A stretch of 64,000 nt of DNA from assembly GCF_903166545.1 (NCBI RefSeq), contig NZ_CAESCH010000001.1:124001-188000 (forward strand), read 5' to 3'. The stretch is from Metabacillus schmidteae (GTDB lineage Bacteria > Bacillota > Bacilli > Bacillales > Bacillaceae). A program made the translations under genes and the position numbers. The notes beneath the pieces were generated by a model. That model was not told where the DNA came from, ran no database searches, and saw only the letters and a program-made list of their open reading frames with translations. The first letter of the stretch is position 1; each line of letters opens with the position of its first letter. Shown piece by piece: positions 25,268 to 34,586 of this stretch.

Positions 25268-27679
25268 TTAAGACATCTCCACGGTCTCAAAAAGTTCTTT
25301 TGTTGTTTTCTTATCTTCAATAATTTCTTTCCAAGGATCTTTGTAAACAGATAATGTTTCGTCCATGCGGGCATTTAGCTCGATACGTTTTTGTTTATCA
25401 TCTAGAACAGATTGGACATGTGCTAGGCCTACGCGGTCTACCCATGCAGATGTGCGCTCTAAGTAATTAGCTGTTTCACGGTAATATTGTAGATAAGCAC
25501 CTGTGATTTCCATTGCTTCTTCATCTGTTTTTACTTTGTATAATAAATCTCCGCCTCGTACATGTGTGCCACCATTACCGCCGATATAGATTTCCCAGCC
25601 GCCATCAATACCAATGAATCCAATATCTTTAAAGCCTGATTCTGCACAGCTTCTTGGGCAGGCAGAGACAGCCATTTTGACTTTATGCGGTGTTTGTAAG
25701 CCTTCAAATTTCTTTTCAAGGCGAATACCCAAGCCCATTGAATCTTGTGTTCCGAAACGGCAGAATGTTTCACCAACACATGTTTTTACCGTACGTAATG
25801 ATTTTCCGTAAGCATAACCTGAATTCATATCCAAATCTTGCCATACTTTTGGCAGATCATCTTTTCTTACACCGAATAAGTCAATACGCTGTCCACCTGT
25901 TACTTTTACTAATGGAATTTCATACTTTTCTACAACATCTGCAATTCGGCGCAACTCACTGGCATTTGTTACACCGCCATACATTCTAGGTACAACTGAA
26001 TATGTTCCATCTTTTTGAATATTTGCGTGCATACGTTCATTTACAAATCGGGATTCTCTTTCATCTTCGTATCCAATTGGATTCACCATTGCTAAGTAAT
26101 AGTTAAGTGCCGGACGACATTTTGAGCATCCTTCAGATTCCCAGCCGAGTACATTCATCACTTCTTTTATATGCTTTAATCCTTTTGCTCGAATTTCTTC
26201 TACTACTTCGTCACGTGATAATGTTGTACAACCACAGATTGCTTCTTTTTGTGAGGAAGCATCAAAGTCAGATCCAAGTGTATATTGAAGGACATCTGCA
26301 ACTAATGGTTTACATCCACCACATGAACGGGAGGCACTTGTACAACCCTTAATTGCATCAACTGTTGTACAGCCTTTTTCTTGGATTGCTTGAACAATCG
26401 TCCCTTTAGACACTCCATTACATCCACAAATAATTTCATCATCAGCCATTGATGCGACTAAACTTTCACCAGCTTCTTCTCCAATCGGCTGAAGGATGCT
26501 GATTTTCTCTGTATCAGAAATGTCTGCTTCCTTCTTAATCATTGAAAATAAGCGACTACCCTCTTTGCTATCCCCGAATAAAACCGCCCCAACAATTTTA
26601 TTTCCTCTTAAAACAATCTTTTTATAGATACCATCTTGTTCATCGAAGATTTTCAGAGATTTCTTGTCATCGCCTTCCATAAAGTCACCAGCGGAGAATA
26701 CCTCTACTCCGGATACCTTTAATTGCGTTGATAATACAGAGCCTTTATACCCGTCAGTAGCCTCCCCGCAAATATGTTTGGCTAAAACCATGCCTTGTTC
26801 ATAAAGGGGGGCTACCAGGCCGTATGGAATTCCGTTATGTTCTGCACATTCACCGACAGCATACACATTTGGAATAGTTGTTTGTAAAAAGTCATTAACG
26901 ACAATCCCTCTATTTACATCAAGACCACTCTCAACCGCTAGTGAAATATTCGGCTTAATTCCTACCGCCATTACGACTAAATCTGCTTCAAGGTGACTTC
27001 CGTCCTTAAACTTCAATCCTTCTACACGATCTTCTCCATATATCTCAGCCGTACTAGCTTCTAATAAGAACTTCATTCCCTGCTTTTCTAATTCTTTTTG
27101 AAGAAGCTTACCTGCTGTTTCATCTAATTGACGCTCCATTAAAGTTGGTGCAATGTGAATAACAGTGACATCCATTCCTAAGTTTAGAAGACCGCGTGCT
27201 GCTTCTAATCCAAGTAATCCCCCACCAATAACGGCTGCTTTTTTATACTTTTTAGAAGCATCAAGCATAATATCTGTATCTTTAATATCACGAAATGCTG
27301 TTACCCCTTCCTTATCTGCACCAGGTAGAGGCAGGATAAATGGAACAGATCCAGTTGCTACGATTACTTCATCAAATGGTACAATTCTTCCTTTGTCCGA
27401 ACGAACGACCTTCATCTCTGAATCAATTTTTGTTACAGTTTCACCTGTATAAAGGGTAATATTGTTTTCTTCATACCAATCCCAATCATTTAGGGTGATA
27501 TCTTTTACTTCTGTGTCACCTTGTAAAACTTTTGATAAAAGAATTCTATTATAATTCGGATGCGGTTCCGTTCCAAAAATGGTGATATCGAATGCATCCT
27601 TAGAGATTTTTAAAATTTCTTCGATTGCTCTTACTCCGGCCATTCCGTTTCCTATTAGCACAAGCTTCTTTTTATTCAA
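25268..27679 (-). CDS. nirB: Nitrite reductase [NAD(P)H] large subunit
   Basis: An 803-residue enzyme. An N-terminal FAD/NAD(P)H module (LVLIGNGMAGVRAIEEIL) is followed by two BFD-like [2Fe-2S] cysteine groups (about residues 415-540; CGCNGVSKG and CGCTTLSRDE). A sirohaem/[4Fe-4S] domain follows, with TCVGETFCRFGTQD and ACPRSCAESG. With NirD it reduces nitrite to ammonium. The frame opens at a GTG further up, but the TTG at 27679 has GGGGAGGAA at good spacing. A TnrA-type site lies upstream. First gene of the nirB-nirD-nasF unit. Confidence 0.95.
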   Translation of the reverse strand: MNKKKLVLIGNGMAGVRAIEEILKISKDAFDITIFGTEPHPNYNRILLSKVLQGDTEVKDITLNDWDWYEENNITLYTGETVTKIDSEMKVVRSDKGRIVPFDEVIVATGSVPFILPLPGADKEGVTAFRDIKDTDIMLDASKKYKKAAVIGGGLLGLEAARGLLNLGMDVTVIHIAPTLMERQLDETAGKLLQKELEKQGMKFLLEASTAEIYGEDRVEGLKFKDGSHLEADLVVMAVGIKPNISLAVESGLDVNRGIVVNDFLQTTIPNVYAVGECAEHNGIPYGLVAPLYEQGMVLAKHICGEATDGYKGSVLSTQLKVSGVEVFSAGDFMEGDDKKSLKIFDEQDGIYKKIVLRGNKIVGAVLFGDSKEGSRLFSMIKKEADISDTEKISILQPIGEEAGESLVASMADDEIICGCNGVSKGTIVQAIQEKGCTTVDAIKGCTSASRSCGGCKPLVADVLQYTLGSDFDASSQKEAICGCTTLSRDEVVEEIRAKGLKHIKEVMNVLGWESEGCSKCRPALNYYLAMVNPIGYEDERESRFVNERMHANIQKDGTYSVVPRMYGGVTNASELRRIADVVEKYEIPLVKVTGGQRIDLFGVRKDDLPKVWQDLDMNSGYAYGKSLRTVKTCVGETFCRFGTQDSMGLGIRLEKKFEGLQTPHKVKMAVSACPRSCAESGFKDIGFIGIDGGWEIYIGGNGGTHVRGGDLLYKVKTDEEAMEITGAYLQYYRETANYLERTSAWVDRVGLAHVQSVLDDKQKRIELNARMDETLSVYKDPWKEIIEDKKTTKELFETVEMS

Positions 27680-27710
27680 GTGAATTTCCTCCCCTTGGAA
27701 AGTTTCTTTC

Positions 27711-27762
27711 ACTATATCACGGTTAAATGAAATATTTTATATACATGTTAGTTTTTCTGACA
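27711..27762 (-). promoter_or_regulatory. nirB promoter with TnrA box
   Basis: TGTTAGTTTTTCTGACA at 27746-27762 is a full match to the TnrA consensus TGTNA-N7-TNACA. On the minus strand a TATAGT -10 lies at 27711-27716. The box centre is then about 49 bp before the predicted start, the spacing used for TnrA activation in B. subtilis. This suggests induction under nitrogen limitation. Confidence 0.8.
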
Positions 27763-27794
27763 TAGTTTATTAGAATTAATAACATGGCTAAATA

Positions 27795-27832
27795 GACAAA
27801 AAAAAGAGAAAAACCAGCTACTAACTGATTTT
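27795..27832 (-). terminator. Terminator after nasC
   Basis: On the minus strand a short AATCAG/CTGGTT stem is followed by TTTTCTCTTTTTTTT just past the nasC stop, separating nasBC from nirBD-nasF. Confidence 0.5.
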
Positions 27833-27834
27833 CC

Positions 27835-29967
27835 TCATATTTGTTTAATATTCACCGTACTAACTTTAAACCCGGGCATTTTACAATTCGGATCTAAGTC
27901 CTCTCCTACAAGCATGTTCACGTTTTGATCTTCTGCCCAGTGGAATGGAACAAATACAGTATCTTGTCTAATTTTTTCAGAGATTTTACTTCTCACCATA
28001 ATTTTTCCTCGTTTTGAGGCAACAGCTACAAGGCTATTTGGTTCAATTTCATATTTTTTAGCTGTGTCAGGATGGATTTCAAGATATGATTCAAAATTCC
28101 TTGCTGCAAGTGCTGAACTTTTACGTGTTTGCACTCCAGTTAAATAGTGTGACATGATTCTGCCGGTTGTTAAGTACAATGGATAATCATCACATGGTTT
28201 TTCCTTTGGTATTTCTGATGTGTTCGACACTGGGATCAAATTAGCTTTACCGTTCTGTGTTGCAAACGAATGTTCAAAAAGCCTCTCTGTTCCTTGATGA
28301 TCTAATTCAGGACAAGGCCAAAGAATACCCTGCTCTTTTCTAATGCGCTCATAGGTAATGCCATAGTAATCAGCGATTCCGCCTTTACTCGCCTCTCTCA
28401 ATTCATTAAAAATATCTTCTGCTTTTTTATAAGGAAAGTATTTTTCTTTTCCTAAGACTTTTGCAATGTCACAAATAATTTCCCAATCATTTTTCGCCTC
28501 ACCTGGACACGGGCGACTTGCTTCACGCAGAGTGACTCTGCCTTCTACATTTGTCATTGTCCCTTCATCTTCTAAATAAGAGGATGCGGGTAAAATTAAG
28601 TCGGCAAATTGGGCAGTTTCAGAGATAAACATATCAAAAGCGACTAAAAACTTTAATTTCTTTAGCGCTTCTTTCACAAAACTTGCATTCGGATTAGAGA
28701 CAACCGGATTAGAGCAAACGAGAAACATTCCCGTGATTTCTCCATCATTTATCTTTTGAAACATCTCGTAAGCTGATACACCTTTTCTTGGCAGCTCGTC
28801 TTTGTCGATTCCCCATACTTTGGCAACATGTGCACGATGCTCTTCATTTTCAATTAAACGGTATCCCGGTAATTGATCTGCCTTCTGTCCGTGCTCCCTT
28901 GCTCCTTGTCCGTTCCCTTGACCTGTTATGGCACCATAGCCTGAATATGGTTTTCCAATTTTACCTGTTGCGACAATGAAGTTTAGGAAATTTCGTACAG
29001 CAACTGTTCCATCTATTTGCTGCTCAACCCCTCTAGCTGTGAAAAGCATACCAGATTCTTCAGAGGCAAATTTTGTTGCGGCTGTTCTTATTTGATCCAC
29101 CGGGACACCTGTCAGATCAAAAATCTCGTCTAATGATAGTGATTGAACATAGTCCCTAACCTCTTCAAATCCAGTTGCACGTTCTTTCACAAATGCTTCA
29201 TCTACTAAGTTTTCCTCAATGATCACTTTTAGGAAACCATTTGCCAGCGCAGCATCCATCCCGGGCTTCACTTTCAAATGCAGATCAGCCAATTGTGTTG
29301 TTGGCGTTTCTCTTGGATCGATCGCAATGATATATGCCCCATTTTCCTTCGCTTTTTCAAAGTATGGCATAATTGTCGGCTGACACTCGGCAATATTTGT
29401 TCCCGCTAACAAGATGACCCTTGTGAAGGGGACTTCTTTTAACGTATTTGTTAATCCGCGATCCAAGCCAAAAGTCTGATTTGCCGCAGTTGCCGCAGCA
29501 GACATACAAAGGCGGCCATTATAATCAATATACGGAGTCTTTAAGCCGACTCTGGCAAATTTCCCAAGTATATAGGCTTCTTCATTTGTTATAGAGGCAC
29601 TTCCATATATCGATAATGCCTCATACCCATCAACTGCTTGTATTTCTTCAACGTGTTTCTTTATAGTTGCAAGGGCATCTTCCCATGAAATTCGCACAAA
29701 CTCTCCATTTACTTTTAGCAACGGATGGAGAATACGATCTTGATGGAACGGATGCTGGTGGGCATTCATTCCTTTAATACATAAGCGTCCTTGGGATGTT
29801 GGGTTGTCTTTCCCTATTGTTTTATAGGTTTTTCTCGAGACAACAGATTGTTCGATTAACTGCATTTTGCATTGCATACTACAAAACGGACATTGAGTAT
29901 CATAAACTTTCTCAGATTGGACTTCTTGTTGCTTTGTTCGGAAATATTTTAATAACAAATCGGTCAA
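27835..29967 (-). CDS. nasC: Assimilatory nitrate reductase catalytic subunit
   Basis: A 710-residue molybdopterin oxidoreductase. The N-terminal CPFCSMQCKMQL plus a later GRLCIKG bind one [4Fe-4S] cluster. Family blocks such as GSASITNEEAYILGKFAR, NGQGAREHGQ and LPASSYLEDEGTMTNVEGRV follow, with the C-terminal MoCo-binding beta domain. It reduces nitrate to nitrite in the cytoplasm, with electrons from NasB. Start TTG behind AGAGGTGATC; 30 bp after nasB in the same operon. Confidence 0.94.
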   Translation of the reverse strand: MTDLLLKYFRTKQQEVQSEKVYDTQCPFCSMQCKMQLIEQSVVSRKTYKTIGKDNPTSQGRLCIKGMNAHQHPFHQDRILHPLLKVNGEFVRISWEDALATIKKHVEEIQAVDGYEALSIYGSASITNEEAYILGKFARVGLKTPYIDYNGRLCMSAAATAANQTFGLDRGLTNTLKEVPFTRVILLAGTNIAECQPTIMPYFEKAKENGAYIIAIDPRETPTTQLADLHLKVKPGMDAALANGFLKVIIEENLVDEAFVKERATGFEEVRDYVQSLSLDEIFDLTGVPVDQIRTAATKFASEESGMLFTARGVEQQIDGTVAVRNFLNFIVATGKIGKPYSGYGAITGQGNGQGAREHGQKADQLPGYRLIENEEHRAHVAKVWGIDKDELPRKGVSAYEMFQKINDGEITGMFLVCSNPVVSNPNASFVKEALKKLKFLVAFDMFISETAQFADLILPASSYLEDEGTMTNVEGRVTLREASRPCPGEAKNDWEIICDIAKVLGKEKYFPYKKAEDIFNELREASKGGIADYYGITYERIRKEQGILWPCPELDHQGTERLFEHSFATQNGKANLIPVSNTSEIPKEKPCDDYPLYLTTGRIMSHYLTGVQTRKSSALAARNFESYLEIHPDTAKKYEIEPNSLVAVASKRGKIMVRSKISEKIRQDTVFVPFHWAEDQNVNMLVGEDLDPNCKMPGFKVSTVNIKQI

Positions 29968-29997
29968 GATAGATCACCTCTTATTCTATTAATCTAT

Positions 29998-32340
29998 TTA
30001 TAGCGACTTCTCAACATTTGAATGAAGTTCTGCTTCCAATCGCAGAACAAGCTGCTCACATATTGAATCTTCAAATAAAACCTCACGAATATGAATCATT
30101 CCCACTCGTTCAACCCAATCTCCCAGTTGCTCTAGATAATTGGCTGTTTCTCTGTAATATTGGATGAGCCCGCAAATCATTTGTTTCGCTCGTCCCTCAT
30201 GTGCAGCTACAGTAAAAAGCTCTCCCTGTTTTAAGATAGGAGATAGACTTCCTCCCACATAAATTTCCCAGCCTAGTTCAGCACCTATGACACTAATATC
30301 CTTTGTTCTCATATCAGCTTCTTTATGCTTACAGCCCGACACACTGATTACCAGTTTGTGAGGTGTTAACAAAAACTCCAACTCTTTTTCTAATGCAATG
30401 GACAGTTTAAGAGAGCGTTCATCTGTATGACATTCACATTCTTGTTCACTAAAAAACGTGTTAACATGACGAACGGTATTAGTTGTGACAGGACTTAATT
30501 TAAGATGAGAACAAACAGCATGGATACTTTCCTGTTTTACTCCTTTTAATTGGATTCGTTGTTCAGAATTGATTCCAATGTCTGCTATATTGTATTTATC
30601 CATCATATCTAATAGATTTTTTAAATCATTAGACGTTATTTTCCCTCCTAAAAGCTGCGGTGTGACTGTATAAGTACCATCACTCAGCCTTTTCACCTTC
30701 ATGTCTTCAAGTGAATTTATCGCATGATTAAATCCTTCACGCTCCGGATAAATCATTGATAAATAATAGTTAATAGCGGGGACACAACTGGAGCAGCCTT
30801 CGATTGCACGCCAATTCAGTTCAACAAATACCTCCTGCAGGGACGTTAAATTTCGTTGCTGAATCTGTAAAACAACCTCATCCTCCATAAGAGACGTACA
30901 TGAGCACAGTGACTTATGTTCAATAAATTCATCACATTCATCACTATGAATATACTGAACCAAATCTGTTAAGAGCAGCTTACAACCACCGCATGAACTC
31001 GATGCTTTTGTACATTGTTTTACCTCATTAACTGTTGTTAACCCTTGCTGTTGGACAGCTTCCATAACGGCTCCTTTTGTTACACCATTACAGTTGCAAA
31101 TGATTTCGGATCGCTTCATTGCTTTGATTGAAGATGTTCCGTCGTCGATTGAGTGCAGAAGGCTGCGTTTATCCTCATCACTTACATGCTTTCTTTTGAC
31201 AATCATGTCAAGCACTTTTGATTGCTGTCTTGTTTCTCCATACAATAACGCCCCGACAATAATGTCTCCTCGAAGAACAATTTTTTTATAAATATCTTCC
31301 ACTTCATTTAAGATCGTTAATGTTTTAGTTGATTCATCCTCTTCAAATTCACCGACAGAAAAAAGATCAACCCCAGGTACTTTTAAGCTTGTTGATAAAA
31401 TAGAGCCTCTATATCCCTCGACTGGCTTGTCACAAATATACTTAGCCAGAACTTTCCCTTGTTCATAAAGTGGTTTTACGAGACCGTAGACCATGCCATT
31501 GTGCTCAACACATTCCCCGACTGCATATATCTCAGGGATACTCGTTTCCATAAAATCATTTACGACAATTCCTCTATTTGTATCGATACCTGTGTTCTTA
31601 GCTAAACTTATATTCGGAACAACACCAACAGACATAACGACAAGATCTGCCTCTACCTTCGTCCCATCTGTGAATTCAATTTCCTCTACTCGATCAGCCC
31701 CACTTATTTCCTTTGTGACTTTACCTAAGAGAAACTGCATACCTTGTTGTTCTAATTGCTTTTGAAGCATACGAGAGGCTTTATTATCCAGCTGGCGTTG
31801 CATCAAATACTCTGTATTGTGAACAACCTTTACATCTAATCCAAGATTTAACAATCCCCTTGCCGCTTCAAGCCCTAAAACTCCGCCCCCGATTACAATT
31901 GCTTTTTTGAACTGCTTAGCTGTTTCAAGTATCCCTTTACAGTCTTCAATTGTTCGGAATGTGACAACCCCCTGCATTTCAACCCCTGGAAGAGGTAAAA
32001 CAAAAGGTGAAGATCCTGTCGCAAAAATTAATTTATCATAGGGAATCGTACGGTTTTTATCTGTTAAAATACTTTTGAGCTTTGTATCAATTTTCGTTGC
32101 TGTCTCACCAGAATATAAGGTGATCTGGTATTTTTGGTACCACTCTATATCATTAATTGTTATCTCAGGAAATGTTGTCTCACCTTGTAACACAGATGAT
32201 AAAAGAATTCGATTGTAGTTGACGTGAGGCTCACTTCCAATAATTGAAATCTCATATAGACCTGAATTTTGTTTTAAAATTTCCTCAACACATCGGACGC
32301 CTGCCATTCCATTTCCGATCACTACCAATTTTTTCTTCAT
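29998..32340 (-). CDS. nasB: Assimilatory nitrate reductase electron transfer subunit
   Basis: A 780-residue paralogue of NirB. It has the FAD/NAD(P)H module (LVVIGNGMAGVRCVEEIL) and two BFD-like [2Fe-2S] groups (CNCNGVTKG and CSCTSLMEDE, about residues 415-540). A sirohaem-type C-terminal domain is present, but its cluster cysteines are largely lost: the region reads SEQECECHTD and SGCKHKEADM. So it probably passes electrons from NADH to NasC rather than reducing nitrite. The ATG at 32340 has GAGGAGGGG; the longer frame to 32433 runs into a repeat. Confidence 0.92.
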   Translation of the reverse strand: MKKKLVVIGNGMAGVRCVEEILKQNSGLYEISIIGSEPHVNYNRILLSSVLQGETTFPEITINDIEWYQKYQITLYSGETATKIDTKLKSILTDKNRTIPYDKLIFATGSSPFVLPLPGVEMQGVVTFRTIEDCKGILETAKQFKKAIVIGGGVLGLEAARGLLNLGLDVKVVHNTEYLMQRQLDNKASRMLQKQLEQQGMQFLLGKVTKEISGADRVEEIEFTDGTKVEADLVVMSVGVVPNISLAKNTGIDTNRGIVVNDFMETSIPEIYAVGECVEHNGMVYGLVKPLYEQGKVLAKYICDKPVEGYRGSILSTSLKVPGVDLFSVGEFEEDESTKTLTILNEVEDIYKKIVLRGDIIVGALLYGETRQQSKVLDMIVKRKHVSDEDKRSLLHSIDDGTSSIKAMKRSEIICNCNGVTKGAVMEAVQQQGLTTVNEVKQCTKASSSCGGCKLLLTDLVQYIHSDECDEFIEHKSLCSCTSLMEDEVVLQIQQRNLTSLQEVFVELNWRAIEGCSSCVPAINYYLSMIYPEREGFNHAINSLEDMKVKRLSDGTYTVTPQLLGGKITSNDLKNLLDMMDKYNIADIGINSEQRIQLKGVKQESIHAVCSHLKLSPVTTNTVRHVNTFFSEQECECHTDERSLKLSIALEKELEFLLTPHKLVISVSGCKHKEADMRTKDISVIGAELGWEIYVGGSLSPILKQGELFTVAAHEGRAKQMICGLIQYYRETANYLEQLGDWVERVGMIHIREVLFEDSICEQLVLRLEAELHSNVEKSL

Positions 32341-32354
32341 GTTACCCCTCCTCA

Positions 32355-32426
32355 CGAAAAGCACAAGCGCATCGTCAGCCCCGACTAGCACAACCTGTGC
32401 GATCTGAGGCTTGGCGCTGGAGCTAG
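32355..32426. repeat. Diverged AGCGC / GGCGCTGGAGCT repeat
   Basis: Starts AAAAGCACAAGCGC and ends TTGGCGCTGGAGCTAGC. A shorter relative of the repeat at 9083, lying in the nasB 5' region. Confidence 0.65.
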
Positions 32427-32498
32427 CCACCATTACAGATAATCAGACTTTTTCAATAAATCCATTATTTCATATATTAGTTCACATAAAATTATTCT

Positions 32499-32515
32499 TG
32501 TTAGATTACCTAACA
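32499..32515. promoter_or_regulatory. TnrA box upstream of nasB
   Basis: TGTTAGATTACCTAACA fully matches TGTNA-N7-TNACA. It lies about 160 bp before nasB on its strand, and candidate minus-strand -10 sequences lie near 32474-32479. Confidence 0.75.
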
Positions 32516-32582
32516 TGAATTCTTAGTTTCTACTTATATACATTTTTTCATCTTCTTCTTGTTTTTTCATTTTATATTTCCG

Positions 32583-32632
32583 TGTCACATTTCCTTACAA
32601 GTATCTTTTCTACTACTTTTTTGCCATCTATA
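32583..32632 (+). promoter_or_regulatory. TnrA box and promoter of nasA
   Basis: TGTCACATTTCCTTACA at 32583-32599 fully matches the TnrA consensus. A TATAAT -10 sits near 32627-32632, placing the box centre about 48 bp before the predicted start, as expected for TnrA-activated genes. Confidence 0.82.
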
Positions 32633-32704
32633 ATAAGCGACATACAACAAGACAGAAAATTAGAAAAATTTTAACTGTAAATGGAAAATGAAAGGAGATT
32701 TACA

Positions 32705-33910
32705 ATGAAAATATCTGACTTAAAAACTAGCGGTCATCCTAAGACACTTTTTTCCTCTTTCTTGTATTTTGATGTGAGTTTTATGATCTGGGTTATGCTT
32801 GGAGCTTTAGGGGTGTTTATAACACAGGACTTTGGCTTATCTCCCTCACAGAAGGGATTAATTGTTGCTATTCCTATTCTTGCAGGTTCATTTTTCCGAA
32901 TAGTGCTAGGTATTTTAACCGACAGATTTGGTCCTAAACGAACAGCTATTTTAGGAATGACGATTACATCTATTCCACTTCTTTGGGGATTATTTGCAGG
33001 AACTACGTTACCTGAGCTTTATATGATCGGGATTTTATTAGGGGTAGCAGGTGCAAGCTTTGCCGTTGCACTTCCGATGGCCAGCAGATGGTATCCTCCA
33101 CATCTTCAAGGTTTAGCAATGGGGATTGCAGGTGCAGGGAATAGCGGTACACTTCTAGCAACTTTATTTGGTCCACGTTTAGCAGAACAGTTTGGATGGC
33201 ATATTACAATGGGATTTGCTCTTATTCCATTATTCATTACGTTTATCATTTTTGTCATCTTGGCAAAGGATGCACCATCACAACCTGCACCTCAGCCGCT
33301 TGCAAATTATTTTAAAGTATTTGCCCATAGAGATACTTGGTTTTTCTGTATTTTATACAGCGTTACCTTCGGTGGATTCGTAGGATTATCAAGCTTTTTG
33401 AGTATGTTCTTTGTGGATGAATACAATTTATCATCTGTTCAAGCAGGAGATTTCGTTACTTTATGTGTAGCAGCAGGAAGCTTCTTCAGACCGGTTGGAG
33501 GATATATCTCAGATAAAGTCGGAGGAGTAAAAGTACTATCGTTCTTATTCATCGGTGTTGCAGTATGTATGCTTGGAGTTAGTCAATTACCTCCATTATT
33601 TGCAATCACAGCATTACTTTTTGTTGGAATGATGTGCTTAGGCATGGGAAATGGGGCTGTATTCCAATTAGTCCCTCAACGTTTTCAAAAGGAAATCGGA
33701 ATGATCACAGGTATTGTTGGAGCAGCTGGCGGGATTGGCGGCTTCTTCTTACCAAATATTTTGGGAACTCTAAAAGAAATGACAGGTTCATACGCTTCCG
33801 GTTTTATCACATTTTCTGTGATTGCAATCGTCGCATTTACGATCTTACTTCTCGCAAGTCATTCTTGGAAGAAGGCATGGAAGGTGAAGGGAGATGCGGT
33901 GAAAATTTAA
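32705..33910 (+). CDS. nasA: Nitrate transporter NasA (MFS, NarK family)
   Basis: A 401-residue transporter with twelve membrane segments. The family nitrate signatures are present: [20 protein letters not shown] around residues 135-155 and [16 protein letters not shown] in the second half. It imports nitrate for NasBC. Divergent from nasB with two TnrA boxes between. The in-frame ATG at 32681 has no good ribosome binding site, while 32705 has AAAGGAG. A terminator follows. Confidence 0.93.
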   Translation: MKISDLKTSGHPKTLFSSFLYFDVSFMIWVMLGALGVFITQDFGLSPSQKGLIVAIPILAGSFFRIVLGILTDRFGPKRTAILGMTITSIPLLWGLFAGTTLPELYMIGILLGVAGASFAVALPMASRWYPPHLQGLAMGIAGAGNSGTLLATLFGPRLAEQFGWHITMGFALIPLFITFIIFVILAKDAPSQPAPQPLANYFKVFAHRDTWFFCILYSVTFGGFVGLSSFLSMFFVDEYNLSSVQAGDFVTLCVAAGSFFRPVGGYISDKVGGVKVLSFLFIGVAVCMLGVSQLPPLFAITALLFVGMMCLGMGNGAVFQLVPQRFQKEIGMITGIVGAAGGIGGFFLPNILGTLKEMTGSYASGFITFSVIAIVAFTILLLASHSWKKAWKVKGDAVKI

Positions 33911-33916
33911 TTCGGT

Positions 33917-33948
33917 AAAAACCCTGGCAAAATTGTCAGGGTTTTTTT
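33917..33948 (+). terminator. Terminator after nasA
   Basis: AAAACCCTG pairs with CAGGGTTTT around a short loop, then a T-run. Confidence 0.9.
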
Positions 33949-34084
33949 ATTTATTCTTGAGGAAAAATTTAAGCTAAGCCAGAGAGAAATCCCCTAACAG
34001 TAACGATTACAGGCTACCTGAGATTTCACCATTATTATCTCTTTACAAATCACCATCATTTCTGTTATCTTAGTATAGGTATTT

Positions 34085-34133
34085 ATTTACCTAGGTAAAT
34101 ATTTGTATTCCCAGGCATTACTTACCTAGGTAA
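34085..34133. promoter_or_regulatory. Twin palindromic operators before the MarR gene
   Basis: ATTTACCTAGGTAAAT (34085-34100) and TTACCTAGGTAA (34122-34133) are perfect palindromes 37 bp apart, just upstream of a MarR-family gene. A possible promoter (TTTACA, 17 bp, TTATCT) precedes them. They are the obvious autoregulatory sites. Confidence 0.8.
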
Positions 34134-34151
34134 CAAATTGAGGTGATGAGG

Positions 34152-34571
34152 TTGATCGAAACTAATAAACTTTTCCATATGCTTTATCAAAAAACACGAC
34201 ATATGACTAAAGAAGTAAATGAATACTTACAAAAACATGGACTATATAGCTCACAATGGTCCATTCTTTATTGTTTAAAGTCAAACGGTCCCATGACACA
34301 AAGTGATATATGGCGTTATTTAAATGTTGAAGCACCAACCGTTACGAGAACACTGGTTAAATTAGAGGAAAGCGGTTGGATTATCCGTACAACTGGAAGC
34401 GACAAGCGAGAAAGACTTGTTTCTCTTACAGAAAAAGCACTTGAGCTTCTCCCTTTGGTTGATCAGGATGTAAAGAACTTTGAACAAAGTATGGTTACCA
34501 ACTTAAATGATGATGAACAAGAGCAATTATATGCACTATTAAAAAAGCTAGGTACATCAAATGAAGGTTAG
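34152..34571 (+). CDS. MarR family transcriptional regulator
   Basis: A protein of about 139 residues with the winged-helix layout of MarR. The recognition region is near GPMTQSDIWRYLNVEAPTVT, with the wing in TTGSDKRERLVSLTEKA. It probably represses itself and the MFS gene 15 bp downstream through the twin TTACCTAGGTAA palindromes. The start is uncertain: GTG 34143 and ATG 34146 sit on the ribosome binding site GAGGTGATGAGG, so TTG 34152 is preferred. The ligand is unknown. Confidence 0.88.
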   Translation: MIETNKLFHMLYQKTRHMTKEVNEYLQKHGLYSSQWSILYCLKSNGPMTQSDIWRYLNVEAPTVTRTLVKLEESGWIIRTTGSDKRERLVSLTEKALELLPLVDQDVKNFEQSMVTNLNDDEQEQLYALLKKLGTSNEG

Positions 34572-34586
34572 GGGGAATATTTTTAT

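Noticed and set aside
32341..32433. N-terminal extension of NasB
   Set aside because: It runs into a palindromic repeat and lacks a ribosome binding site. The ATG at 32340 has both the site and the conserved FAD motif.
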